Source: Cellvibrio japonicus Ueda107 (GTDB lineage: Bacteria; Pseudomonadota; Gammaproteobacteria; Pseudomonadales; Cellvibrionaceae). From it: DNA of 64,000 nucleotides. The stretch is taken from assembly GCF_000019225.1 (NCBI RefSeq), contig NC_010995.1, positions 620,001 to 684,000 on the forward strand. The letters run 5' to 3'. Both the position numbers and the translations under genes were made by a program. Of the stretch, positions 1 through 9,085 are shown in pieces (the stretch's first letter is position 1; each line of letters opens with the position of its first letter). The notes beneath the pieces were generated by a model. It was not told where the DNA came from. It did not search any database and saw only the letters and a list, made by a program, of their open reading frames with translations.

Positions 1-591
1 CTCGCGCTCAACCGACTGGCTGAACTCCAGGTGCCGAGTCTGGAGCCTGTGGCCTATGGTGAGCGCGGCAGCAATCCGGCAACACGCATTTCGTTTATTG
101 TCACGCGCGAATTGGCAGGTAAGGTACAACTGGATGATTACCTGCGCGCGCATCCCCGGCTCGCGCCAAAGGAACGGCGTTGCCTGCTGGATGCCGTAGC
201 CCATATCGCCCGCCAGATTCACCGCAACGGTATTAACCATCGCGACCTCTACCTGTGTCATTTCCTGCTCGATACCGACTCCCTGGCATCCTGGCGCACC
301 GGCGCGGGGCAGGTGCAATTGTTCCTGGTCGATTTGCATCGCGCCCAGTTGCGTGCCCGCGTGCCGCGTCGCTGGCAGGTGAAAGACCTGGCCAGTATTT
401 ATTTTTCGGCCATGGACCTGGGGGTGACCCAGCGGGATATCTGGCGTTTTCTGCAGGTTTACTTTGATCAACCCCTGGCTGTGGTTGTGCACCAGCAGCG
501 CGATTTGCTGGCGGCTGTAGCGCGGCGGGCGGACAAGTTATATCGGCGCGAGCAGCGTTTGCGCGCGCGTGGGCAGCGAGGCCAGGTATGA
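1..591 (+). CDS. waaP: LPS core heptose(I) kinase WaaP/RfaP, 5' end outside window
   Basis: Probable kinase that phosphorylates heptose I of the LPS inner core at the cytoplasmic face of the inner membrane. The diagnostic stretch NHRDLYLCHFLL (around bases 235-270) matches the catalytic loop of the WaaP/InaA kinase-like fold, with a VDLHRAQ metal-binding segment after it (around 329-352). The frame is open from base 1, so the GTG at 31 is probably internal and the N-terminal third is missing. The stop overlaps the next start (ATGA at 588), which points to translational coupling in a waa operon. The family is clear; the exact phosphorylation site is inferred from family knowledge. Confidence 0.88.
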   Translation, partial: LALNRLAELQVPSLEPVAYGERGSNPATRISFIVTRELAGKVQLDDYLRAHPRLAPKERRCLLDAVAHIARQIHRNGINHRDLYLCHFLLDTDSLASWRTGAGQVQLFLVDLHRAQLRARVPRRWQVKDLASIYFSAMDLGVTQRDIWRFLQVYFDQPLAVVVHQQRDLLAAVARRADKLYRREQRLRARGQRGQV

Positions 592-1718
592 AACTCGCCT
601 TTACCCTGTTCCACTATTTTCCCTACGGCGGCCTGGAGCGGGACATGCTCGCCATGGCGCGCACCTGTAAGGCGCGCGGTCACCAGGTCACTATTTACAC
701 CCAGCGCTGGGCGGGTGAACTGCCGGCGGATATTCCCGTGCAGCTGGTGCCGGTGAGGGCCCTGAGCAACCATGGGCGCGCGCGCGAGTTTGCCCGGCGT
801 TTTATGGCTTTGCGCCACCAACAAACCATAGACCTGGTGGTGGGTTTCAATAAAATGCCAGGCCTTGATGTGTACTACGCGGCAGATACCTGTTTTGCAC
901 AAAAGGTGTATGAAGGGCGCCATTGGCTATACCGCTTCAGCGGCCGCAGCCGCGCTTACCTGGACTTGGAAAATGCGGTATTCGCGCCTGCCAGTAGCAC
1001 ACAGATCCTGTTGATTGCACCAGCGCAGAAAGCGGCGTTCCAGCGCTATTACCAAACACCGGACGTCCGCCTGCATAGGTTGCCGCCGGGCATCCGGCGC
1101 GATCGGGTGATGCCGGCGGATTACGCCATACAGCGTGAACAGGGGCGCGCCGCTTTAGGGGCGGCACCGGATACCCTGGTGCTGTTGGCGGTGGGGTCGG
1201 ACTTTGCGCGCAAGGGCTTGTCGCGCACGATCAAAGCGATGGCTGCCCTGCCGCCCGATATACGGGCGCGCACTCGCCTGTGGGTTGCCGGGCAGGATGA
1301 TGCGACTTCCGCGGTGCGCCTTGCCGGTCAGTTGGGCATCGCCAGCCAGGTGCAGGTGCTGGGTGCGCGCGATGATGTGGCGCAGTTGATGTGGAGCGCC
1401 GATATGCTGTTGCATCCGGCACACAGCGAGGCGGCGGGTGCGGTATTGCTGGAGGCCATGGTAGCGGGCCTGCCGGTGATCGCGACAGCGGTTTGCGGCT
1501 ACGCGCCTTACATTGCGCAGTGGCAACTGGGTAAGGTGATTGCGGATGGCGATACACAGCTGGCCGATGCCATTGTGGACATCGCCGCGCAAGATCGCGC
1601 GCACTGGCTTGCGCGAGCCCGGGATTTCATTGCCCATGGAGATGTTTTTTCGATGATGGATCACGCTGTGGCTATCATCGAGTCGATGGGGACAGGCAAG
1701 CTTTCGGATAGGTTGTAG
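588..1718 (+). CDS. waaG: LPS core glucosyltransferase WaaG (GT4)
   Basis: GT-B fold glycosyltransferase of family GT4, 376 residues, expected to add the first outer-core hexose to heptose II of LPS. The N-terminus (LFHYFPYGGLERDM) matches the glycine-rich acceptor loop of WaaG, and the C-terminal half has the retaining GT4 E-x7-E region (HSEAAGAVLLEAM, about residues 279-291). There is no signal peptide, as expected for a peripheral cytoplasmic enzyme. The start at 588 sits inside the waaP stop and has GAGG upstream. WaaP-WaaG adjacency is typical of Pseudomonas-type core clusters. The sugar donor cannot be read from the sequence. Confidence 0.88.
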   Translation: MKLAFTLFHYFPYGGLERDMLAMARTCKARGHQVTIYTQRWAGELPADIPVQLVPVRALSNHGRAREFARRFMALRHQQTIDLVVGFNKMPGLDVYYAADTCFAQKVYEGRHWLYRFSGRSRAYLDLENAVFAPASSTQILLIAPAQKAAFQRYYQTPDVRLHRLPPGIRRDRVMPADYAIQREQGRAALGAAPDTLVLLAVGSDFARKGLSRTIKAMAALPPDIRARTRLWVAGQDDATSAVRLAGQLGIASQVQVLGARDDVAQLMWSADMLLHPAHSEAAGAVLLEAMVAGLPVIATAVCGYAPYIAQWQLGKVIADGDTQLADAIVDIAAQDRAHWLARARDFIAHGDVFSMMDHAVAIIESMGTGKLSDRL

Positions 1719-1721
1719 AGA

Positions 1722-2912
1722 GTGACTATGTTAGCAAACGTTGTTTCCCGCACCCGGCGCGAAGCCTTCTGCCTGAAGTGGGCGGCGCTGGGGGTGTATT
1801 TGTTTCTCTCGGCGTTTTTCTGGGCCTCGGGGCCGGCGCCCTTGCGCGGTATTTTTTACCTGTTCCTGCTCCTGCCTTTCCTGGCGGTATTGCCGTGGCG
1901 GCGCTGGCGCCTGGATGAGTACGGTGGTTATTTCACCTTGTCTGCCCTGGTGTTTGCCGCTTACTCAGTTGCTGCATCGCTCTGGGGACGGCCGGAGGAT
2001 ATTGGCTTTTTCCTGAAGCAGTGGGTATTCCTGGCGTTTTGGCTGTGCGGTATTGCCTGGCTGTTTTATCACCGCCCTGTGGATTTACAGCGGCTGTATT
2101 CCGTTGTGATAGCGGTGGGGGTGGTTTGCGCGCTGGTTACCGTGTATGGGTTTTTCATGGGGGCCAACAGCGATCCTGAGGGGCGTTTATCCGGCTTCGG
2201 GCTCGCGGAGAACTCGACGGTAGTGGCGCAGATTTTCGGTGTGGCTGCGCTCCTGGCCTATATCAAATCCCTGCAGGCAGACAGTGCAAAACTGTCCTGG
2301 CTGTTTTTGGGCGCAGCGCTGGTGTGTGCATGGGTTATCCTGCTCTCCGGCAGTCGCGGTGCGGCCCTGGCACTGGTGCTGGTTGCGCTGGCGGCCCTGG
2401 TGATTATCCGCCCACGCCCATCCATCTGGGTACCCCAGGTCATCCTCGGCGGACTGGTGTTGGGTGCGGCTATCCTCTCTGTGGGCGTGGCTACGCTGTT
2501 GGAGGTGCGTGTAACCGCCTTTTCCCTGCGCGATGTGATTTGGCGCGAGTTGTTGCAGCGTGTCCCTGGGCATCTCCTGTTTGGTATCGGCTATTACGAG
2601 GACTCCCGCATCCTGATTGCCGATGTGGGTGTCTTCCATCATGCGCACAATTCCTGGCTGGACATCCTCTACTACGGCGGCGCCCTGGGACTGCTGCTCG
2701 CCCTTTGGCATGGTGTATTGCTGGCGCGCACCTTTAGTTGCGACCGCGACCTGCTCCCGCTCTACCTGTGGTGGGTTTATGGCTGCCTGTGTTTGTTGAC
2801 TAATGGCTCCAGCCTGTTAACCCGTCCGGATGCGCAGTGGCTTATGTATTGGGTTCCCGCCGGATTATTGGCCGCTGTGGTAATGAGTCGTCGTCGATGC
2901 CCGCACCCATAA
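1722..2912 (+). CDS. waaL: O-antigen ligase-like polytopic membrane protein (WaaL/Wzy_C family)
   Basis: A 396-residue, strongly hydrophobic protein with about ten predicted membrane segments and a larger periplasmic loop near residues 265-310. It contains the Wzy_C/WaaL landmarks: an Arg-rich SGSRGAALAL segment (about residue 208) and a conserved His in HHAHNSWLDILYYGG (about residue 306). WaaL ligases join undecaprenyl-linked O-antigen to lipid A-core in the periplasm. Its place between waaG and another glycosyltransferase supports that role. The GTG at 1722 and the ATG at 1728 are both possible starts. An O-antigen polymerase (Wzy) has similar topology and cannot be excluded. Confidence 0.72.
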   Translation: MTMLANVVSRTRREAFCLKWAALGVYLFLSAFFWASGPAPLRGIFYLFLLLPFLAVLPWRRWRLDEYGGYFTLSALVFAAYSVAASLWGRPEDIGFFLKQWVFLAFWLCGIAWLFYHRPVDLQRLYSVVIAVGVVCALVTVYGFFMGANSDPEGRLSGFGLAENSTVVAQIFGVAALLAYIKSLQADSAKLSWLFLGAALVCAWVILLSGSRGAALALVLVALAALVIIRPRPSIWVPQVILGGLVLGAAILSVGVATLLEVRVTAFSLRDVIWRELLQRVPGHLLFGIGYYEDSRILIADVGVFHHAHNSWLDILYYGGALGLLLALWHGVLLARTFSCDRDLLPLYLWWVYGCLCLLTNGSSLLTRPDAQWLMYWVPAGLLAAVVMSRRRCPHP

Positions 2913-4021
2913 AAATCATGATCCTGCAAACCCGGCATATCGAGAGTATTTCCTACCTCACTGCCGGGCTGGTCAGCGCCTTTCCTGCCGGGCAGTACCA
3001 GGTCACCCTGGTCTACCTGGAAGACGGCGCAGCGACGCCTGAAGATCGCCTGGCGCACCAGTGTGTATTCCTCGGGTTGGATAAAACCGACTACAAAGGC
3101 CTGCGCCTGAAGGCCATGGGCAAACTGCGGCCTTTCCTGCAACAGCACCACTTTGATGTGATCATTGCCAACATGTACAAACCGATCCATTTGCTTATGC
3201 AATTGCGCCGGTTTGTCTCTGCGCCGGTGTGTATTGGCATCATCCATGCCTTTGGGGAATTCGATCGCCTGGGGCGTCGCCTGATGATGCGCTGGTGGCT
3301 GGATAAACGCTGGCACCTGGTCGGTGTCTCCGAACCGGTACGCCAGTATCTGATCAACGCTGGCGCAGGAGTGCATCCCGGCAATAGCGCGGCGATCAAC
3401 AATGCGGTGGATGTAGCTGCCATCCAGCATGCTGTCCTGGGGCGTGTCGAGGCGCGCGAGCGGCTTGGGTTACCTGTGGACGGGCGGGTGTTCGGTACCA
3501 TTGGTCGCTGTGTCAAAGGCAAGCGGCACCTGGAATTAATACAGGCGTTTGAGCGCTTCAGCAGCGCGCGGAATAATGTGTTTTTAGCCATCATCGGCGC
3601 CGGCGAACTCTTGCCATCGCTAGAGCAGTATGTGCGCGAGCGCGACTTGGGTAACAAGGTGTTCCTGTGCGGTTATATCCCCCGGGCAGCAGGGCTGGTG
3701 CGTGCACTGGATGTCTTTGTGTTTCCCTCGGAGTCCGAAGGATTTGGCCTGGCACTGCTGGAAGCGATGGCCGCCGGTGTACCTGCCATCGTTAACCGGG
3801 TTGAACCCCTGGCCAGCATAGTGGCGGAGTGCGGCTATAGTGTGGACTGCGCCAATACCGACACGCTGGTACAGGCCATGGATGACTGTTATCGACAGTC
3901 GCCGGGCGAACTCAGCGCCTTGGGCGAGGCCCATTATGAGCGCGTGCGTACACACTATGACATTGCCGGATTCCGCCAGGCGTATCGGGCCTTGGTAGAA
4001 CGCCTGCTGCGAGGTGTATAA
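2897..4021 (+). CDS. GT4-family glycosyltransferase, probable LPS core or O-antigen enzyme
   Basis: A 374-residue GT-B glycosyltransferase. The E-x7-E donor-site motif appears as SESEGFGLALLEAMAAG (about residues 280-296), preceded by the usual GAGELLPSLE and VFLCGYIP blocks. I chose the ATG at 2897 because it gives a normal GT4 N-terminus (PIKIMILQTRHIES) and overlaps the preceding membrane-protein gene by 16 bases; the frame is open upstream to 2837 but that would extend into waaL. Context suggests transfer of a core or O-unit sugar. Donor and acceptor are unknown. It is followed by a 100-base gap before msbA. Confidence 0.82.
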   Translation: MPAPIKIMILQTRHIESISYLTAGLVSAFPAGQYQVTLVYLEDGAATPEDRLAHQCVFLGLDKTDYKGLRLKAMGKLRPFLQQHHFDVIIANMYKPIHLLMQLRRFVSAPVCIGIIHAFGEFDRLGRRLMMRWWLDKRWHLVGVSEPVRQYLINAGAGVHPGNSAAINNAVDVAAIQHAVLGRVEARERLGLPVDGRVFGTIGRCVKGKRHLELIQAFERFSSARNNVFLAIIGAGELLPSLEQYVRERDLGNKVFLCGYIPRAAGLVRALDVFVFPSESEGFGLALLEAMAAGVPAIVNRVEPLASIVAECGYSVDCANTDTLVQAMDDCYRQSPGELSALGEAHYERVRTHYDIAGFRQAYRALVERLLRGV

Positions 4022-4122
4022 CCCTGTGCCCGGTCTTGCTATTCAACCCCTCCGGGACAATATGCCCGGTTCGTTTTACCTCGGCATGGATGATCGATTT
4101 CCCAATCCAATAAAGGCATTTT

Positions 4123-5895
4123 ATGGCAAGTAAAAACACTTCACTGCGTCCGCAGGCAGAAACGTCCGCCTGGAATATTTACGGCCGCCTGCTGCGCTAC
4201 CTCAAACCCTACGTATTTTGGTTTTGCCTCAGTGTGGTGGGTTATATCGTTTATGCCTGCGCTAACGTGATGTATTCCCACGTGATGGAAAAGCTGGTGG
4301 CAGCCATCGAATCGGATGATGCTGCGGCGCGCTGGTGGGTGCCCACGCAAATTGTGATCGCCACCTTGCTGCGCGGTGCCGGTATGTTTGTGGGTGGCTA
4401 CTTTATGGCTAAGGTGGCGTTTAATGTGGTCAATGACCTGCGCGTGCAAGTCTTTAACCATATGACCCATTTACCGGTGAGTGCATTCGATGCCCGTCCC
4501 AGTGGCCATATGATTTCATTGATTACCTACAACATTAACGGTGTCACCGTTGCCGCGACCGATGCACTCAAAAAAGGTATTCGCGAAGGTGCTACGGTGA
4601 TTGGTTTGCTGGCCTGGTTGTTTTACCTCGATTGGAAACTCACCCTGATGTTCTTGTCCGTGGCGCCCATCATGGGGTTGCTGGTCACCAAGGTGGCCAA
4701 GCGCCTGCGTCGCCTGAGCAGCAAGGTACAGGATTCTGTGGGGGATATTACCCAGGTATCCAGCGAAATGATCAACGGCTACAAAGTCATGCGCACCTTC
4801 GGCGGTGAAGCCTATGAACAGCAGCGCTTCACCCAGGCGAGCAAGAAAAATTACGCACAGAATATGAAAATCGTGATCACCAGTGCCGCCAATGCACCGG
4901 TCATGCATTTGTTGATTGCCGTGTCGATGAGCCTGCTGATTTATGCAGCCCTGAGCTTTATGCAATTGGAAAGTACGGCGGCATTTATCGGATATATCAC
5001 TGCGGTTGGTTTGATCGTGACACCTATCCGGCAATTGGGTGAAGTCGCGCCCATGATCCTTAAGGGGGTTGCGGCGGCCGATAGTGTGTTCACCCTTTTG
5101 GATGAGGCGCCTGAGGCTGATACAGGAACCCGCACCCTGGGCAGGGTAAAAGGAGAGGTTGAATTCCGCGATGTCAGTTTTCGCTATCCCAGCCAGGAGC
5201 GAGCGGCGTTATCGCATTTCAATTTGCGCGTCGAGCCCGGCAAGGTTGTTGCACTGGTGGGCAAGTCGGGTAGTGGGAAATCGACATTGGTGAATTTATT
5301 ACCGCGTTTTTATGATCCCCGTTCAGGTGACATTTTGCTGGATAGTGTTTCAATTCGCGAATTGCGCCTGGCTAACCTGCGTGAGCAGATTGCACTGGTT
5401 AACCAACAGGTCGTACTGTTCGAAGGCAGCGTGGCTGACAATATCGCTTATGGTCGTCGCGAACATGTCAGCGCTGAGCAAATTAAACAGGCTGCCGATT
5501 TGGCATTCGTTACAGAATTCGTACAGAATTTACCGCAGGGGTTCGATACGCTCATTGGTGAAGGTGGTGCGCGTTTATCCGGCGGCCAACGCCAGCGGAT
5601 TGCGATAGCCCGCGCCATTTTGAAAGATGCACCGATTTTAATTCTCGATGAAGCGACCTCTGCGCTGGATAATGAATCCGAGCATATGATCCAGGCGGCA
5701 CTGGAGTCGGTGATGAAAGGCCGCACCACCTTTGTGGTAGCCCATCGCCTATCCACGATTGAGCGCGCGGATTTGATTGTGGTGATGGCCGACGGGGAAA
5801 TTGTTGAACAGGGGACGCACCAGGCGTTACTGGCATTGAATGGCCATTACGCCCGGTTGCACTCCCGCCAGTTTGACGACGACAGCGAGCGTTAA
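4123..5895 (+). CDS. msbA: Lipid A export ATP-binding/permease protein MsbA
   Basis: A 590-residue ABC half-transporter with an N-terminal six-helix exporter domain (about 20-320) and a C-terminal nucleotide-binding domain. Visible motifs are Walker A GKSGSGKST (about 380), Q-loop region VNQQVVLFEG, signature LSGGQRQRIAIARA (about 485), Walker B ILILDEATSALD (about 505) and H-loop VAHRLSTIE (about 538). The homodimer flips lipid A-core across the inner membrane using ATP. Length and order match MsbA of gammaproteobacteria, and its place downstream of the waa genes and just before hldE favours MsbA over a generic multidrug exporter. AAAGG lies upstream of the ATG. Confidence 0.93.
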   Translation: MASKNTSLRPQAETSAWNIYGRLLRYLKPYVFWFCLSVVGYIVYACANVMYSHVMEKLVAAIESDDAAARWWVPTQIVIATLLRGAGMFVGGYFMAKVAFNVVNDLRVQVFNHMTHLPVSAFDARPSGHMISLITYNINGVTVAATDALKKGIREGATVIGLLAWLFYLDWKLTLMFLSVAPIMGLLVTKVAKRLRRLSSKVQDSVGDITQVSSEMINGYKVMRTFGGEAYEQQRFTQASKKNYAQNMKIVITSAANAPVMHLLIAVSMSLLIYAALSFMQLESTAAFIGYITAVGLIVTPIRQLGEVAPMILKGVAAADSVFTLLDEAPEADTGTRTLGRVKGEVEFRDVSFRYPSQERAALSHFNLRVEPGKVVALVGKSGSGKSTLVNLLPRFYDPRSGDILLDSVSIRELRLANLREQIALVNQQVVLFEGSVADNIAYGRREHVSAEQIKQAADLAFVTEFVQNLPQGFDTLIGEGGARLSGGQRQRIAIARAILKDAPILILDEATSALDNESEHMIQAALESVMKGRTTFVVAHRLSTIERADLIVVMADGEIVEQGTHQALLALNGHYARLHSRQFDDDSER

Positions 5896-5950
5896 TCTGT
5901 CTTTTTTGTGAATGTGTTATTTCAATGGATGTTGAGCGAGTAGCAAGCTT

Positions 5951-7387
5951 ATGCAATTGAGTATGCCTTATTTCGAACAGGCCAAAGTGTTGGTCGTCGG
6001 CGATGTGATGCTGGATCGTTACTGGCATGGCGCCAGCTCGCGCATATCGCCGGAGGCTCCGGTGCCTGTTGTCAATATATCCCAGACAGAAGATCGCCCT
6101 GGCGGAGCGGCCAACGTGGCACTCAACCTGGCGGCATTGGGATGCCAGGTTACCCTGCTGGGGGTCATTGGCTTGGACGAAGCCGGTATGGTGCTTGAGC
6201 AGCGACTCCAGTCGACCGCTATTGTCACTGATTTCCATCGTTCGCTGTCCAAACCCACCATTACCAAATTGCGTGTCATTAGCCGCCACCAGCAGTTGCT
6301 GCGTATGGATTTTGAGGATCGTTATACCTGGGAGGATTCCTGTGCCCTGGCGGCCAGGGTGGAGTCCCATCTCGATGGTGTGGATGTCCTGATCCTGTCT
6401 GATTACGCCAAGGGCAGCCTGCAGGACTGCCAGGCATTAATCCAAAAAGCCCGCAGCCATAATATCCCGGTACTGGTCGATCCCAAATCCAGCAATTACC
6501 AGCGCTACCAACAAGCCACTTTGCTCACGCCCAATTTGCACGAATTTGAGCAAGTCGTAGGTAACTGTCGCTCTGAGCGCGAATTGCTCGACAAAGCCAG
6601 GGAGATGATTGACAGTTTGCAGTTGAACGCTCTGCTGATCACCCGGGGCGAGCAGGGCATGACGTTGATTCGCCCCGGACACAGCGAATTGCATTTACCG
6701 GCACGGGCTCGTGAAGTCTTTGACGTAACGGGAGCTGGCGATACGGTGATTGCAGCCCTGTCCGGCGCCCTGGCTGCCGGTGAGACTTTGCCCGAATCTG
6801 TAGCCATCGCTAATCTGGCGGCGGGTATTGTGGTGGGTAAATTGGGCACGGCGACAGTGAGTGCACCTGAGCTGCGTTGGGCGATCTATGCCGAGCAGGG
6901 CTTTGAATGCGGTGTGGTCACAGAGGAGCAGTTGCTCCTGGCGCTGGCCGATGTACGCGCCAATGGCGAGAAAATTGTGTTCACCAATGGTTGTTTCGAC
7001 ATTATCCATGCCGGCCATGTCGGCTATCTGGAAGAAGCGCGCAAACTGGGCCATCGCCTGGTTGTCGCTGTTAATAGCGATGCGTCAGTAAAACGCCTCA
7101 AGGGGGACGGTCGCCCGATTAATACCCTGGATCGTCGTATGGCTGTGTTGGCGGGATTGGAGGCAGTGGATTGGGTTATCGGGTTTGATGAAGATACCCC
7201 CGAGCGTCTGATCGATACCCTGAAGCCGGATATTTTGGTCAAGGGGGGCGACTATCGTGAGGATCAGGTTGTCGGTGCCCCGATCGTCAAGACTTACGGT
7301 GGCCAGGTGAAGGTATTGAGCTTTTTCGATAATTGCTCAACCACATCGATTGTTAACAAAATCCGCAAAAACGCCCTGTTTAATTGA
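5951..7387 (+). CDS. hldE: Bifunctional heptose 7-phosphate kinase / heptose 1-phosphate adenylyltransferase HldE
   Basis: A 478-residue two-domain enzyme that makes ADP-heptose for the LPS inner core. The N-terminal ribokinase-like domain (1 to about 320) has PGGAANVALNLAALG and the catalytic DVTGAGDTVIA block (about 257-267). The C-terminal nucleotidyltransferase domain (about 345-478) carries FTNGCFDIIHAGHVGYLE with the HxGH active site (about 353) and ends with a CSTTSIVNKIR block. It phosphorylates D-glycero-beta-D-manno-heptose 7-phosphate, then adenylylates the 1-phosphate. Length and fusion order are normal. It probably closes the LPS operon; the next gene is unrelated. Confidence 0.95.
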   Translation: MQLSMPYFEQAKVLVVGDVMLDRYWHGASSRISPEAPVPVVNISQTEDRPGGAANVALNLAALGCQVTLLGVIGLDEAGMVLEQRLQSTAIVTDFHRSLSKPTITKLRVISRHQQLLRMDFEDRYTWEDSCALAARVESHLDGVDVLILSDYAKGSLQDCQALIQKARSHNIPVLVDPKSSNYQRYQQATLLTPNLHEFEQVVGNCRSERELLDKAREMIDSLQLNALLITRGEQGMTLIRPGHSELHLPARAREVFDVTGAGDTVIAALSGALAAGETLPESVAIANLAAGIVVGKLGTATVSAPELRWAIYAEQGFECGVVTEEQLLLALADVRANGEKIVFTNGCFDIIHAGHVGYLEEARKLGHRLVVAVNSDASVKRLKGDGRPINTLDRRMAVLAGLEAVDWVIGFDEDTPERLIDTLKPDILVKGGDYREDQVVGAPIVKTYGGQVKVLSFFDNCSTTSIVNKIRKNALFN

Positions 7388-7487
7388 ACAGCTGCGTTTT
7401 TATTTTGCCCTCCGTGTTGTTCCCGGCTCAGCTAGACTTCGTAATAATGTCCAAGATTTGATACTAATCCAGCGACAGGTGCTTGCC

Positions 7488-9042
7488 GTGAACAACCGCT
7501 TTAATCCCGCCTCCCGATTCACCCACTCCAGTGTTGCTCCACGTGAGGGACTGGTGGATTTTGTGATCAATTATCGCACTTACATTGACCGAATCATGTT
7601 GTGGTTGACCCTGGGGGCCTGGTTGATGTCGCTGCTTTATGCAACACAGCACAATACCTGGGGCCTGGCGCTTGTACTCGGTGGCGTGCTCACCGGCATC
7701 AATTGGGTTGCGATTGATGTGGTGCGCCATCCGCGTATTACGCCCTGTGTGATAGGCGTGGTCTACATGGTGTTTGTCAGCCTGCATGTACACCAGCTCA
7801 AGGGTATGATCGAGGCGCATTTCGGTTACTTTGTGTTTCTGGCCGCGCTCTTTACCTATCTCGATTGGCGCCCTCTCGTCTGGGCGGCACTGACCGCGGC
7901 GGTTTTGCACATCGCTATCCATATGATGCAGCACGCCGGTATACCTATTTATTTCCCGACCATGCGCACTCCTGGGGCATAGTGGCGATGCACGCGTTTT
8001 ATGTGGTGATTGAAACCGCCGTGCTGATTGTGCTGGTAAAGCTGGCGAGTCGCCTGCTGGTTGTCGCCCAGGAAGTGGTCAATGTAACGGAAACGATGAT
8101 TGGTGACAGCCGGTATATCGACCTGAATATTCGCGCGCTGGCCAGGCACAATGCCATTCTCGACCATTTCAACTGGCTGTTGGACAGCATTGCCTCCGCC
8201 CTGAAATCTGCATTGGGCGCCCAGTCCGAGGCGGATAAAAACCTGGAGGTCCTGTCAGGTAACAGCCGTCAACTGGTTGCTATTGCCGATGAATCCCATC
8301 AGGCGGCCGAGTCGATTCGTGTTGCCATGGACAATATGCACGACTCTTTTGTGGCAGTGGCCGAGCAAATCCAGCGCGCTGCCGGCCTGGCGGAAGATAC
8401 CGCCCGCGCGCAGGAAGAGGGTAAGGTAGCGGTGCGCCATTCGCGTGAAGGTATTGCCGAGCTGTCGCATCTGTTGGGTGATACCGCCAATGCTATCGAT
8501 ACCCTTGCCGGGACTGCGAGGCGATCACCAGTACCCTGGCAGAGATCCAGGGAATTGCCGAGCAAACCAACTTGTTGGCGCTCAATGCGGCAATCGAGGC
8601 GGCGCGCGCCGGTGAGCAGGGGCGGGGGTTTGCCGTGGTTGCAGATGAAGTGCGCGCTCTTGCCCGTCGCACCCAGCTATCGACAGAGAATATCAAGCAG
8701 ATAGTTGACCGGCTGGTTGCCGGTTCGACCCAATCTGTAGCCGCCATGGGCCATAGCCGCGTCCGGGTCGAAGAAAACGTAGCCAAGTCGGCCAGTGTTG
8801 AACAGACCTTTGATCGTATTGCTGCCGCCATCCGGGAAATTAACCAGATCACCGGGCAGATCGCCTCTGCCACCGAGGAGCAGACCCGAACTTCGGAGTC
8901 CATTACCCGCCAGACGGCACAACTTAATGATTTCAACCGCGAAACTAGCCTGATTGTTAACCAGAACCGCGAGCGGCTCGGACATCTTGAAGCAGCGTTT
9001 GGCGATCTGCAACGGGCGTTGACGCGTTTCCGCGAGGGCTAG
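7488..9042 (+). pseudogene. Methyl-accepting chemotaxis protein, interrupted by two -1 frameshifts
   Basis: Three consecutive frames together give one chemoreceptor. Segment one (GTG at 7488 to about 7955) encodes some five or six hydrophobic helices with little periplasmic sequence. Segment two (about 7955 to 8510) finishes the membrane part and begins the coiled coil. Segment three (about 8510 to 9042) holds the signalling hairpin, seen as GIAEQTNLLALNAAIEAARA. Adding one C to the CCC run near 7957 and one G to the GGG run near 8512 restores continuous reading (FPDHAHSW and LAGDCEAITSTLAEIQ). Both lesions are one-base shortfalls in short homopolymers, so sequencing error is a real alternative to a true pseudogene. 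The ligand is unknown. Confidence 0.82.
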
Positions 9043-9071
9043 GCGCCGATTCCCGAAACCTTACCGGCGCC
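9042..9071. terminator. Hairpin between convergent chemoreceptor and yqhD genes
   Basis: GGCGCCG at 9042-9048 pairs with CGGCGCC at 9065-9071, in the short gap between two convergent genes. There is no clear T-run on either strand, so function as a terminator is only suggested by position. Confidence 0.3.
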
Positions 9072-9085
9072 ATAACCGCCGTTAA

